From Lachnospiraceae bacterium UBA3632 (GTDB lineage Bacteria; Bacillota; Clostridia; Lachnospirales; Lachnospiraceae), in assembly GCA_002373975.1 (NCBI GenBank), contig DFKZ01000086.1, forward strand, positions 1 to 5,878: 5,878 bases of DNA, given 5' to 3'. The translations under genes were made by a program, and so were the position numbers. This document shows, piece after piece, positions 1 through 5,465 of the stretch. The number at the start of each line of letters is the position of its first letter. Position 1 is the stretch's first letter. The notes under the pieces are model-generated. The model searched no databases. It was not told the DNA's origin and saw nothing but the letters and a program-made list of their open reading frames with translations.

Positions 1-1445
1 AGATCGGTGACAGAACCAAACTCTCCTGGAAGCAGGATGCATGGAAGGATCTTAATAAGGATCTGAAGAGCTTAAAAGCTACGGTATCAAATCTCCGTCT
101 CTCTGCATCTTATTCAAAGAAGACAGTGAGACCTTCCGATTCCAGCAAAGTAAGTGTGCTGGCAAGCGACGGAACTGTTGACAGCGTTCAGACACTCAAG
201 ATCGACAGTCTTGCAAAGACAGCGTATCTCACGGGCGGAGTAGTTTCCAACAAGACTGACCCGGAAGCAAAAGTAACTGCTTTGACATCTCTTTCCGATC
301 TGGGTCTCAGCGAAGAAGATATCAGTTCGCTGAAGCTCACAGGCAAGCAGTTTGGAACAGAGGGTAAATCCCTCGATCTTACCGGTAAAAGCACCGTTTC
401 CGATCTGCTTACAAAGCTTAAAGGTGCAGGCTTAAACGCAAGCTTTGATGAAAAGAATCAGAGGCTATTTATCAGTGCAAAGCAGTCGGGTGCCGATTAT
501 GACTTTGAGATCGGCGGAAACAGTGATGCACTTAAGAATCTCGGACTGCAGATCAAGCCTGAAGGCAAAGAGGATCCGACCAACACTATGGCTACCAAGA
601 TTAAGGGTGATGATGCGGTTATCTACCTTAACGGAGCCAAATTCACCAATAACACAAATACATTCTCGATAAACGGTCTTACCATCACTGCTATGGGAAA
701 GACTACCGGTGATGAAGAGATCACTCTCACTACCGAGAATGATACCAGCGGTATTTACGACTCTCTCAAGAGTTTCCTGAAGTCCTACAACAACATTATC
801 AACAAGCTGGATAAGTATTATAATGCCGCTTCGGCGAAAGATTATAATCCGCTTACTGATGAAGAAAAGGCCGCTCTTTCCGATAAGGAAGTGGAAGAGT
901 ATGAGCAGAAGATCAAGGATTCACTCTTCAGACGTGATGAAACCGTAAGCAATATCATAAACACCCTCACGGGCGCTATGTCAAAGGGTTATGATGTCGG
1001 AGGAAAGTCCACGTACCTTTCCGATTTCGGAATAGGCACACTGGGATATTTTCTTGCGGCAGACAATGAGAGACATGCTTACCACATCGACGGTGATGCT
1101 GACGACAGTGACACAGCCGGCAAGGAAGATAAGCTTAAAGCCCTTATTGCTTCCGATCCTGATAAGGTGGTTTCGTTCTTCACGAAACTGTCTCAGGAAT
1201 TGTATACCGGAATGAATAAGCTTTCATCTTCAGTAGCAGATAAGCGCTCCTACGGAAGCTTCTTCGAAGATAAGAAGATGAAGACGGATATCGATTCCTA
1301 CAAGAACAAGATTTCCGATATGGAAGAAAAGGTCAATGCCTACGAAGATAAGCTTTACAAGCAGTATTCCGCAATGGAAAAGGCCCTGGCAAGTCTTCAG
1401 TCAAAGACCAATGCAATTTCCGGACTCATCGGATCTGCACAATAA
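1..1445 (+). CDS. fliD: Flagellar filament cap protein FliD (hook-associated protein 2), 5'-truncated by the window
   Basis: The frame is open from base 3, and 480 residues are visible up to the TAA at 1443-1445. The GTG at 126 is not the real start, because upstream codons in the same frame encode the typical FliD N-terminal helix (residues about 7-15, LSWKQDAWK, then a NLRLSASYS segment). Probably some 40 residues are missing. A middle segment (visible residues about 120-180, STVSDLLTKLKGAGLNASFD) resembles the flagellin-IN motif found in FliD and flagellins. The C-terminal FliD domain starts near residue 200 (GDDAVIYLNG). It contains the family signature NPLTDEEKAALSDKEVEEYE followed by IKDSLFRRD (about 282-312), and ends in a coiled coil over the last 56 residues (KQYSAMEKALASLQSK). 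FliD forms the oligomeric cap at the filament tip and guides folding of exported flagellin. The gene is followed after 21 bases by fliS, the usual operon partner. The identification is from motifs and context and is strong. Confidence 0.95.
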   Translation, partial: IGDRTKLSWKQDAWKDLNKDLKSLKATVSNLRLSASYSKKTVRPSDSSKVSVLASDGTVDSVQTLKIDSLAKTAYLTGGVVSNKTDPEAKVTALTSLSDLGLSEEDISSLKLTGKQFGTEGKSLDLTGKSTVSDLLTKLKGAGLNASFDEKNQRLFISAKQSGADYDFEIGGNSDALKNLGLQIKPEGKEDPTNTMATKIKGDDAVIYLNGAKFTNNTNTFSINGLTITAMGKTTGDEEITLTTENDTSGIYDSLKSFLKSYNNIINKLDKYYNAASAKDYNPLTDEEKAALSDKEVEEYEQKIKDSLFRRDETVSNIINTLTGAMSKGYDVGGKSTYLSDFGIGTLGYFLAADNERHAYHIDGDADDSDTAGKEDKLKALIASDPDKVVSFFTKLSQELYTGMNKLSSSVADKRSYGSFFEDKKMKTDIDSYKNKISDMEEKVNAYEDKLYKQYSAMEKALASLQSKTNAISGLIGSAQ

Positions 1446-1466
1446 GTATTTGGAGGTTCTTGAAAA

Positions 1467-1856
1467 ATGCCTTTACCCCAGGCTTATGCGCAATATAAAA
1501 ACAGTAAAGTTCTTACGGCATCGCCTGCAGAACTCACGCTCATGCTTTATGACGGAGCTATAAAGTTCTGCAACATTGCAAAGGATGCTATTGACAATAA
1601 AGATATTCAGAAGGCGCACGAAAATATAATCAAGGCACAGAAGATAATCGATTATCTTCGCCAGACCCTTGACATGAAATACCCCGTGGCGCAGGATTTT
1701 GAGAACATCTACTCATATCTTTCACAGAGGCTTATCGAAGCGAACATCAAAAAGGATAATGAAATCCTTGAGGAGATGCTTACGCACCTTCGTTCCGTAA
1801 GGGACACATGGAAAGAAGTTATGAGAAAGAACGGTGTTGCCAGCAGCATGCTTTAA
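1467..1856 (+). CDS. fliS: Flagellar secretion chaperone FliS
   Basis: This 129-residue protein has the usual length for the family. It binds the C-terminus of flagellin in the cytoplasm, prevents early polymerisation and delivers it to the flagellar export apparatus. Visible family features are the N-terminal YAQYKNSKVLTASPAELTLM with LYDGAIKF (residues 7-34), the helix KAHENIIKAQKIIDYLRQTLD (49-69), the segment IYSYLSQRLIEANIKKD (81-97), and the C-terminal LRSVRDTWKEV (108-118). The ATG at 1467 is preceded by TGGAGG at 1451-1456 with a 10-base spacer, which supports this start. It lies 21 bases after fliD and 15 bases before the next gene, with no visible terminator in either gap, so co-transcription is likely. 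No unusual residues or breaks were seen. Confidence 0.95.
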   Translation: MPLPQAYAQYKNSKVLTASPAELTLMLYDGAIKFCNIAKDAIDNKDIQKAHENIIKAQKIIDYLRQTLDMKYPVAQDFENIYSYLSQRLIEANIKKDNEILEEMLTHLRSVRDTWKEVMRKNGVASSML

Positions 1857-1871
1857 TGTAAGGATGGGTTT

Positions 1872-2348
1872 ATGGATCAGAATTATTTGGATATCCTGGA
1901 AGAATCCCTTGTAAAGAAGAATGAGGTTCTTGATGAACTGAAAACACTCAGCGAGGGACAGTATGAATGCATTACCGACGAGTCGAAGCTTTTGGAGAGT
2001 CTCGATCCTTTCATAGCAAGGAAAGGAGAGCTTATAGAAGAGCTCGAAAAGCTTGATGATGGCTTTGAATCTCTTTACGGAAAGGTTGCTGATGAGCTGA
2101 AGTCGGATCGGGAGAAGTATTCCGACCAGATAAAGCGGATGCAGAGCCTTATCACGAAGATAACAGAGAAGAGTACTGCTATTCAGGCTCAGGAAGAGAG
2201 AAATAAGAGTCTGATCGATACTTATTTCGGAAAGCGCAGGACTGAAGTCAGGGAAGGGCGCATCAATTCCAAAGCTGCCATGAATTATTATAAGGTGCAG
2301 AGTAATTCGGCATTTGTGGATTCGCAGTTTTTGGACAGTAAGAAGTGA
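1872..2348 (+). CDS. FlgN/FliT-like flagellar export chaperone (probable)
   Basis: This 158-residue, highly charged protein is predicted to be almost entirely helical, with no signal peptide or membrane segment. It has long heptad-like stretches: residues 8-30 (LEESLVKKNEVLDELKTLSEG), 48-70 (IARKGELIEELEKLDDGFES) and 75-118. The C-terminus (about 134-158: SKAAMNYYKV, then VDSQFLDSKK) resembles the FlgN-family ending, where an aromatic-rich helix is followed by a short LD-K-K tail. FlgN-type chaperones bind hook-filament junction proteins FlgK/FlgL, and FliT binds FliD. Which client this protein serves cannot be read from sequence. Its position directly after fliD-fliS, 15 bases from the fliS stop, supports a flagellar role. 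AAGG at 1860-1863 precedes the ATG at 1872 with an 8-base gap. It is the last gene before a strong terminator. No gene symbol is given because FlgN and FliT are not separable here; the helical chaperone call is reasonably sure. Confidence 0.78.
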   Translation: MDQNYLDILEESLVKKNEVLDELKTLSEGQYECITDESKLLESLDPFIARKGELIEELEKLDDGFESLYGKVADELKSDREKYSDQIKRMQSLITKITEKSTAIQAQEERNKSLIDTYFGKRRTEVREGRINSKAAMNYYKVQSNSAFVDSQFLDSKK

Positions 2349-2365
2349 TAAGATCAATACATATT

Positions 2366-2396
2366 AAAGAACCGGTCCTAAGACCGGTTCTTTTTT
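2366..2396. terminator. Rho-independent terminator after the flagellar operon, probably bidirectional
   Basis: A perfect 12-bp stem (AAAGAACCGGTC at 2366-2377 pairing with GACCGGTTCTTT at 2382-2393) closes a CTAA tetraloop and runs into six T residues at 2391-2396. It starts 17 bases after the stop of the FlgN-like gene on the plus strand. It also lies 20 bases beyond the stop of the convergent CapA-like gene on the minus strand. There the stem ends in TTT followed by AT-rich sequence, so it could work in that direction too, though with a weaker U-tract. Confidence 0.92.
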
Positions 2397-2416
2397 GACT
2401 TAGTGACGGCATCGAA

Positions 2417-3871
2417 TCAGTTAAACTCACTCATGATCTTCTCACGCGTGATGATCATATCACCGAAGATGGTGTTGGAACGCTCAAGAAGCTTATCGTA
2501 GCTTAATGCAAAGCCTCCGTGACCGGCGACACCGTGCTGTGCGGCCAGATCTGCACTGTAGTCCTCGAGAAGATAGGTCTTTTGATAGCGTAAGGGTCCA
2601 TATGTGTAGTGGTTGACAAGGGGAACTATTCCGCAGTCCTCCTTCTTTAAGTAGACATCATCTTCCGTTACGTGCAGGGCAACCCAGGCCATGCCCTCCA
2701 GAAGAACGTCAGTCGACTGGTTCTGAGTCGATACATAGTTTCCTAATGAATAATAGCAGAGAGCCTCATTACCGTTATCGGAAGTCACCCATTCAACAGG
2801 CTCGGGAACATGAGGGTGAGCGCCGATTATAAGGTCCGCACCGGCTTCAACCATCTGCTTTGCCCATGAATACTGGTATTCGGTGGGGGTTGTGGTGTAC
2901 TCTACGCCCCAGTGAGGGCAGACGATAACAAAATCCGCCACCTCATGTGCAAGCCTGATGTCATCAAGCACCTGAGGATTAAGCTCGGTGAAATTGATGG
3001 CTCTGGAATTAGGATCCCATGTGCATAGGAAGTCGAGATAACCCTCCTCAAAGGTGGGGTAAGTCTCGGTGTTGTTTCCATAGGTATAGTTAAGTACCGC
3101 AAAAGTTCTGTCTTTGATCTTGATAAGGCCGATCCTGGAATAATCCTTGTTGTCATAAACTATGGCACAGGATTCAAGTTCCTCGGGGGTGAGATCGGAA
3201 GCAGTTCCTTCCTCTTCTATAGCAAACTGTACGCCTTCCTCTCCGGTAACGGTATGAGGAAGCTTACTTTCTATATTTTCGCCGTGGATGCCTGCAATGA
3301 GGATCTGCGGATAATTATCATGCATATAATTATAGAAATGAAACAGTCCGTTCATTCCCATGTCGACAGCGTGGTTGGTGGCACCGAGCATTACGTTAAA
3401 ACCTGCGGTGGCAATGGCATCACCCACCTCTGTAGGGGTGTTAAACACGGGATAACTCTGGAATTCCTTATCGTTTCCGCCGAATGGAGTTTCCTGGTTG
3501 ATGATCTTTATGTCGGCGAGGTCGAGGAATTCAGCGATCCCCACAAATTCGTGATCGTAATTTCTTGTTCCGTCTTCCCTTTCGCCGGATCTGATAACGC
3601 CGGTATGATAGAGATTGTCTCCGACCATAAGAAGATGGATATCATATTCTTCAAAAGGGGGTTCGGGTTCCGGTTCAGGCTCGGGTTCGGGCTCCGGTTC
3701 CGGCTCGGGAACGACAAGCTCGGATCCGCTGATTTCCTCAGTTTCAGCGATGTTTTCCGATTTGTTCGAGCAGCTTAATCCGAATCTGTCCGAGAAGAAG
3801 ATAACTCCTCCGACTGCAAGAATTACAAGAAAAATAGGTAAAATTAGTAATAAAGGCTTGATTTTTTTCAT
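2417..3871 (-). CDS. Membrane-anchored CapA-family protein (calcineurin-like metallophosphoesterase fold)
   Basis: This is a 484-residue protein. Residues 1-26 (MKKIKP followed by a long Leu/Ile/Val run) are a signal anchor. The Cys at 34 is not in a good lipobox. Residues 55-70 form a (Pro-Glu)8 stalk. The CapA domain spans about 76-400, with family motifs in order: MVGDN (82-86), NQETPF (125-130), ATNHAVD (164-170), NYTYG (261-265), CPHWGVEY (318-325), GAHPHVPEPVE (350-360) and YYSLGNYV (373-380). The presumed metal and active-site residues D85, E127, N166, H167, H320, H352 and H354 are all present. CapA/PgsA proteins are tied to poly-gamma-glutamate capsule synthesis or export, but many paralogues have no known substrate. 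No capB, capC or ligase gene is in view, so no symbol or capsule role is assigned. The start fits the signal anchor, but no Shine-Dalgarno sequence is visible before the ATG. It is divergent to the NlpC/P60 gene and convergent with the flagellar operon. Confidence 0.9.
   Translation of the reverse strand: MKKIKPLLLILPIFLVILAVGGVIFFSDRFGLSCSNKSENIAETEEISGSELVVPEPEPEPEPEPEPEPEPPFEEYDIHLLMVGDNLYHTGVIRSGEREDGTRNYDHEFVGIAEFLDLADIKIINQETPFGGNDKEFQSYPVFNTPTEVGDAIATAGFNVMLGATNHAVDMGMNGLFHFYNYMHDNYPQILIAGIHGENIESKLPHTVTGEEGVQFAIEEEGTASDLTPEELESCAIVYDNKDYSRIGLIKIKDRTFAVLNYTYGNNTETYPTFEEGYLDFLCTWDPNSRAINFTELNPQVLDDIRLAHEVADFVIVCPHWGVEYTTTPTEYQYSWAKQMVEAGADLIIGAHPHVPEPVEWVTSDNGNEALCYYSLGNYVSTQNQSTDVLLEGMAWVALHVTEDDVYLKKEDCGIVPLVNHYTYGPLRYQKTYLLEDYSADLAAQHGVAGHGGFALSYDKLLERSNTIFGDMIITREKIMSEFN
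3662..3709 (-). repeat. (Pro-Glu)8-coding hexanucleotide repeat in the CapA-like gene
   Basis: Eight consecutive Pro-Glu dipeptides (residues 55-70) are encoded by degenerate 6-base units, followed by Pro-Pro. The units are not identical: proline codons CCC, CCG and CCT are mixed with glutamate codons GAA and GAG. The repeat lies between the membrane anchor and the catalytic domain, so it probably forms an extended, stiff spacer holding the domain away from the membrane. The opposite strand reads as Gly-Ser repeats, which is only a shadow. Confidence 0.9.
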
Positions 3872-3887
3872 AGATGTATTGTAACAT
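3858..3887 (+). promoter_or_regulatory. Candidate sigma-A promoter for the NlpC/P60 gene
   Basis: TTGATT at 3858-3863 (-35-like) and TAACAT at 3882-3887 (-10-like) are separated by 18 bases. Transcription would begin near 3894 and leave a leader of about 40 bases to the ATG at 3935. The -35 element lies within the first codons of the divergent CapA-like gene. Both hexamers are imperfect, so this is a weak prediction made by eye. Confidence 0.35.
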
Positions 3888-3943
3888 AGGTTTGTTACGA
3901 ATTGTTTAAGAATTTTAAGGCAAATATTAAAAAAATGTTACAA
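3879..3943. promoter_or_regulatory. Inverted-repeat sites (TTGTAACAT / ATGTTACAA) in the divergent control region
   Basis: TTGTAACAT at 3879-3887 and ATGTTACAA at 3935-3943 are an exact 9-bp inverted repeat framing the gap between the divergent genes. A third related site, TTGTTAC at 3892-3898, forms a tighter dyad with the first one (GTAACA, 6 bases, TGTTAC, 3881-3898). The sites overlap candidate promoter elements for both genes, as expected of operators. The half-site resembles the TGTWAH unit of the WalR box, but the 13-base start-to-start spacing of the first two sites differs from the 11 bases of that consensus. The regulator is therefore unknown. Confidence 0.45.
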
Positions 3944-3951
3944 GGCATCAA
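3924..3951 (-). promoter_or_regulatory. Candidate promoter for the CapA-like gene
   Basis: On the minus strand TTGATG (3951-3946) and TAATAT (3929-3924) are spaced by 16 bases. The start point would fall near 3917, giving a leader of about 45 bases. It overlaps the start region of the NlpC/P60 gene. A second -10-like hexamer, TACAAT (3883-3878), lies only 6 bases from the ATG and lacks a good -35. If used, it would give a leaderless or nearly leaderless transcript, which would fit the absence of a Shine-Dalgarno sequence. This is weak evidence from reading alone. Confidence 0.35.
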
Positions 3952-5275
3952 GAAAATCTTTATAAAAGGGACTGTGATAGCCGTATTTGCGGCAGTTCTC
4001 GGAATGATCCCTTCGTTTACAAGTAACGCGGAGACCACCGAGTCGGGTGAAAGCGGAATATCATCCCTTCTTTCTGTTCTCGGCAATTCCTATGATAAGA
4101 AGACTGTAGATTCGGACGTTATGGGTATTGTTGTGGACCAGGCAGCCGAGCTCGACATCGCATTTGACATTTCCATATATGAAGAAGAGTACGCAAACTT
4201 CGCGATAGCAAAGGTCAATGATTTTGTTAACGTGCGTGCTGAGTCCAACACAACCTCGGGTATTGTCGGTCACATGTACAACGGTTCTGTATGCGAGATC
4301 CTTGAGAGGGTCGAGGAAGAAGACGGAGTCTGGTTCAAGGTTGTGTCGGGAAATGTCGAAGGATATGTGCGCTCCGATTTCTTCACATACGGCGATGAGG
4401 CCCTTGAAGTGATCGAGGATTACGTCAAGAAAGTCGTAGTGGTACAGTGTAACGCGTTAAATGTCCGCTCGGAGGCAAGTACGGACTCGTCTGTTGTCGG
4501 TACTGTTACCGCAGGCGATAAGCTTGAGCTTTCCGAGGAGGAAGATTTCAAGGCACTCAAGGCTGCTGAGAATAAAGAAGAAGCAGTAGAAGATTCGGAC
4601 AGTGATGAAGCTGATTCCGAAGAGGCCGGCAGTGATGATGCAGATGCGGACAGCGAAGATGCTGAGACTGCAGACCCCGAAGAAGAGGAACTCAAGTGGG
4701 TTAAGGTAAGATATACCAGCGATAAGGAAGGCTATGTTGCTCTTAACTATGTCGTGATAGAAGAAAGCTATGTAACCGCCAAGACTATCGAGGAAGAGAT
4801 AGCTGAGGCCGAAGCAAAGAAGAAGGCCGAAGAAGCAAGACTTGCAGCTGCGGCAGCGGCCCTCAAGGAAGATACGACCATCGTCGGCACAGCAGTCACC
4901 TATTCTTCTAATGCGGAGCTCAGAAGCAGCATCGTAGAATTTGCAAAGCAGTATGTCGGTATGAGATATGTAATGGGAGGCCAGAGCCTTGCAGGCGGTA
5001 CCGATTGCAGCGGATTTACCTGCTATGTACTTGCCAACTTCGGTTACTCCGTAGGAAGAACGCCTTCCAGCCAGTTCTCCAGTGCAGGAAGGGCAATTAG
5101 CCTTGATCAGGCTCAACCCGGAGATATCATCTGCTTCGGTGATGGCGGATGCAGCCACGTGGCACTTTACATCGGAGACGGACAGATCGTTCACGAAGCT
5201 AATTCCAGACTTGGATGCGTGATCAGCAGCATTAACTTCATGAACATTGTCGGAGTAAAGAATGTAATCGATTAA
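3935..5275 (+). CDS. Secreted NlpC/P60 cell-wall hydrolase with two SH3b domains
   Basis: From the ATG at 3935 this is a 446-residue exported protein. Residues 1-32 are a signal peptide (KK n-region, TVIAVFAAVLGM core, cleavage likely after SNA). Residues 33-88 are an unassigned segment. SH3b-1 spans about 89-153 (NVRAES, GYV) and SH3b-2 about 167-275 (LNVRSEAS, KWVKV, EGYVALNYV). SH3b-2 is split by an acidic insertion. A helical Glu/Lys/Ala linker follows (about 284-311). The NlpC/P60 domain is at 326-446 with catalytic Cys358 (TDCSGF), His408 (SHVALYIG) and third residue His420 (VHEAN). Such enzymes cut gamma-D-Glu-diamino-acid bonds in peptidoglycan stem peptides, while SH3b domains bind the wall. 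A TTG at 3902 would add 11 residues. I prefer the ATG because it gives a compact signal peptide and leaves room for a leader, but neither start has a well-spaced Shine-Dalgarno (AAGG at 3917-3920 is 14 bases from the ATG). The domain call is secure; substrate and cell-cycle role are inferred. Confidence 0.93.
   Translation: MLQGIKKIFIKGTVIAVFAAVLGMIPSFTSNAETTESGESGISSLLSVLGNSYDKKTVDSDVMGIVVDQAAELDIAFDISIYEEEYANFAIAKVNDFVNVRAESNTTSGIVGHMYNGSVCEILERVEEEDGVWFKVVSGNVEGYVRSDFFTYGDEALEVIEDYVKKVVVVQCNALNVRSEASTDSSVVGTVTAGDKLELSEEEDFKALKAAENKEEAVEDSDSDEADSEEAGSDDADADSEDAETADPEEEELKWVKVRYTSDKEGYVALNYVVIEESYVTAKTIEEEIAEAEAKKKAEEARLAAAAAALKEDTTIVGTAVTYSSNAELRSSIVEFAKQYVGMRYVMGGQSLAGGTDCSGFTCYVLANFGYSVGRTPSSQFSSAGRAISLDQAQPGDIICFGDGGCSHVALYIGDGQIVHEANSRLGCVISSINFMNIVGVKNVID
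4547..4687 (+). other. Acidic low-complexity insertion inside the second SH3b domain
   Basis: This in-frame stretch of about 47 codons is rich in Asp, Glu, Ser and Ala (for example SDSDEADSEEAGSDDADAD). It interrupts the second SH3b domain between the strand LELSEEED and the strand KWVKV. In the first SH3b domain of the same protein, the matching distance from the Gly of NGSV to the Trp of VWFKV is 16 residues. In the second domain, Gly to Trp is 61 residues, so about 45 residues are extra. The stretch is probably disordered and strongly negative. Domain borders are estimated from the internal alignment. Confidence 0.75.
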
Positions 5276-5296
5276 AAATTTAAAAAAACTTTTTAA

Positions 5297-5328
5297 GCGG
5301 GATCGCTTCAGCGGTCCCGTCTTTTTTT
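5297..5328 (+). terminator. Rho-independent terminator after the NlpC/P60 gene
   Basis: A 10-bp stem (GCGGGATCGC at 5297-5306 with GCGGTCCCGT at 5311-5320, including two G-U pairs) closes a TTCA loop and is followed after one base by seven T residues at 5322-5328. It starts 21 bases after the stop codon. The A/T-rich stretch 5280-5296 just before it is itself an inverted repeat (TTAAAAA / TTTTTAA) and would supply a delayed U-tract for transcripts arriving from the right. Confidence 0.92.
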
Positions 5329-5330
5329 AT

Positions 5331-5348
5331 TCTGCGGGAAACCGCGGG
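5331..5348 (+). repeat. Small inverted repeat with a GAAA loop between terminator and promoter
   Basis: TCTGCGG (5331-5337) can pair with CCGCGGG (5342-5348) around a GAAA tetraloop, with four Watson-Crick G-C pairs next to the loop and two G-T wobbles further out. An alternative longer pairing of TTCTGC (5330-5335) with GCAGAA (5348-5353) also exists. No T-run follows, and it lies upstream of the next promoter, so it is neither a clear terminator nor a leader element. Function unknown. Confidence 0.4.
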
Positions 5349-5379
5349 CAGAAGCCGTGATTTCCTACTCAGCATTGAG

Positions 5380-5408
5380 TTGAAAAGCACCCGCAGTTCC
5401 TGTATACT
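5380..5408 (+). promoter_or_regulatory. Sigma-A-type promoter for the FAD oxidoreductase gene
   Basis: TTGAAA at 5380-5385 (4 of 6 to TTGACA) and TATACT at 5403-5408 (5 of 6 to TATAAT) are separated by the ideal 17 bases. Transcription would begin near 5415, leaving a leader of about 50 bases before the ATG at 5466. This is the best promoter match in the window. No operator or riboswitch was recognised in the leader. Confidence 0.75.
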
Positions 5409-5465
5409 TATGGATAAGCGGGGGATGTATCAAGAGTTGACGAGCAGTGTAAAAGGGGTACTGAT

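Noticed and set aside
61..445. Possibility that fliD starts at the GTG at 126 as a short or broken gene
   Set aside because: The codons from base 3 onward continue in frame and encode the conserved FliD N-terminal helix, so the gene is simply cut by the window edge.
1722..2357. A 211-codon open frame on the minus strand opposite the ends of fliS and the FlgN-like gene
   Set aside because: It overlaps two well-supported flagellar genes on the other strand, contains the terminator region at its start and has no family features; treated as a shadow.
3254..3778. A 174-codon plus-strand open frame opposite the CapA-like gene
   Set aside because: It is antisense to intact CapA motifs, and part of its sequence is the mirror of the PE repeat; no coding support.
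3615..3884. Gly-Ser-repeat open frame on the plus strand
   Set aside because: The Gly-Ser run is only the reverse reading of the Pro-Glu repeat codons of the CapA-like gene.
3879..3898. Dyad considered as a TnrA/GlnR-type box
   Set aside because: The left half fits TGTNA, but the right half does not give TNACA at the required 7-base spacing.
4457..5194. A 245-codon open frame on the minus strand opposite the NlpC/P60 gene
   Set aside because: It is entirely antisense to a gene with clear domains and a signal peptide. Its product shows no recognisable family, and no ribosome site or promoter supports it.
5437..5442. TTGACG as a second -35 element before the FAD oxidoreductase gene
   Set aside because: A matching -10 would fall around the start codon and inside the coding region; the 5380-5408 promoter is far better placed.
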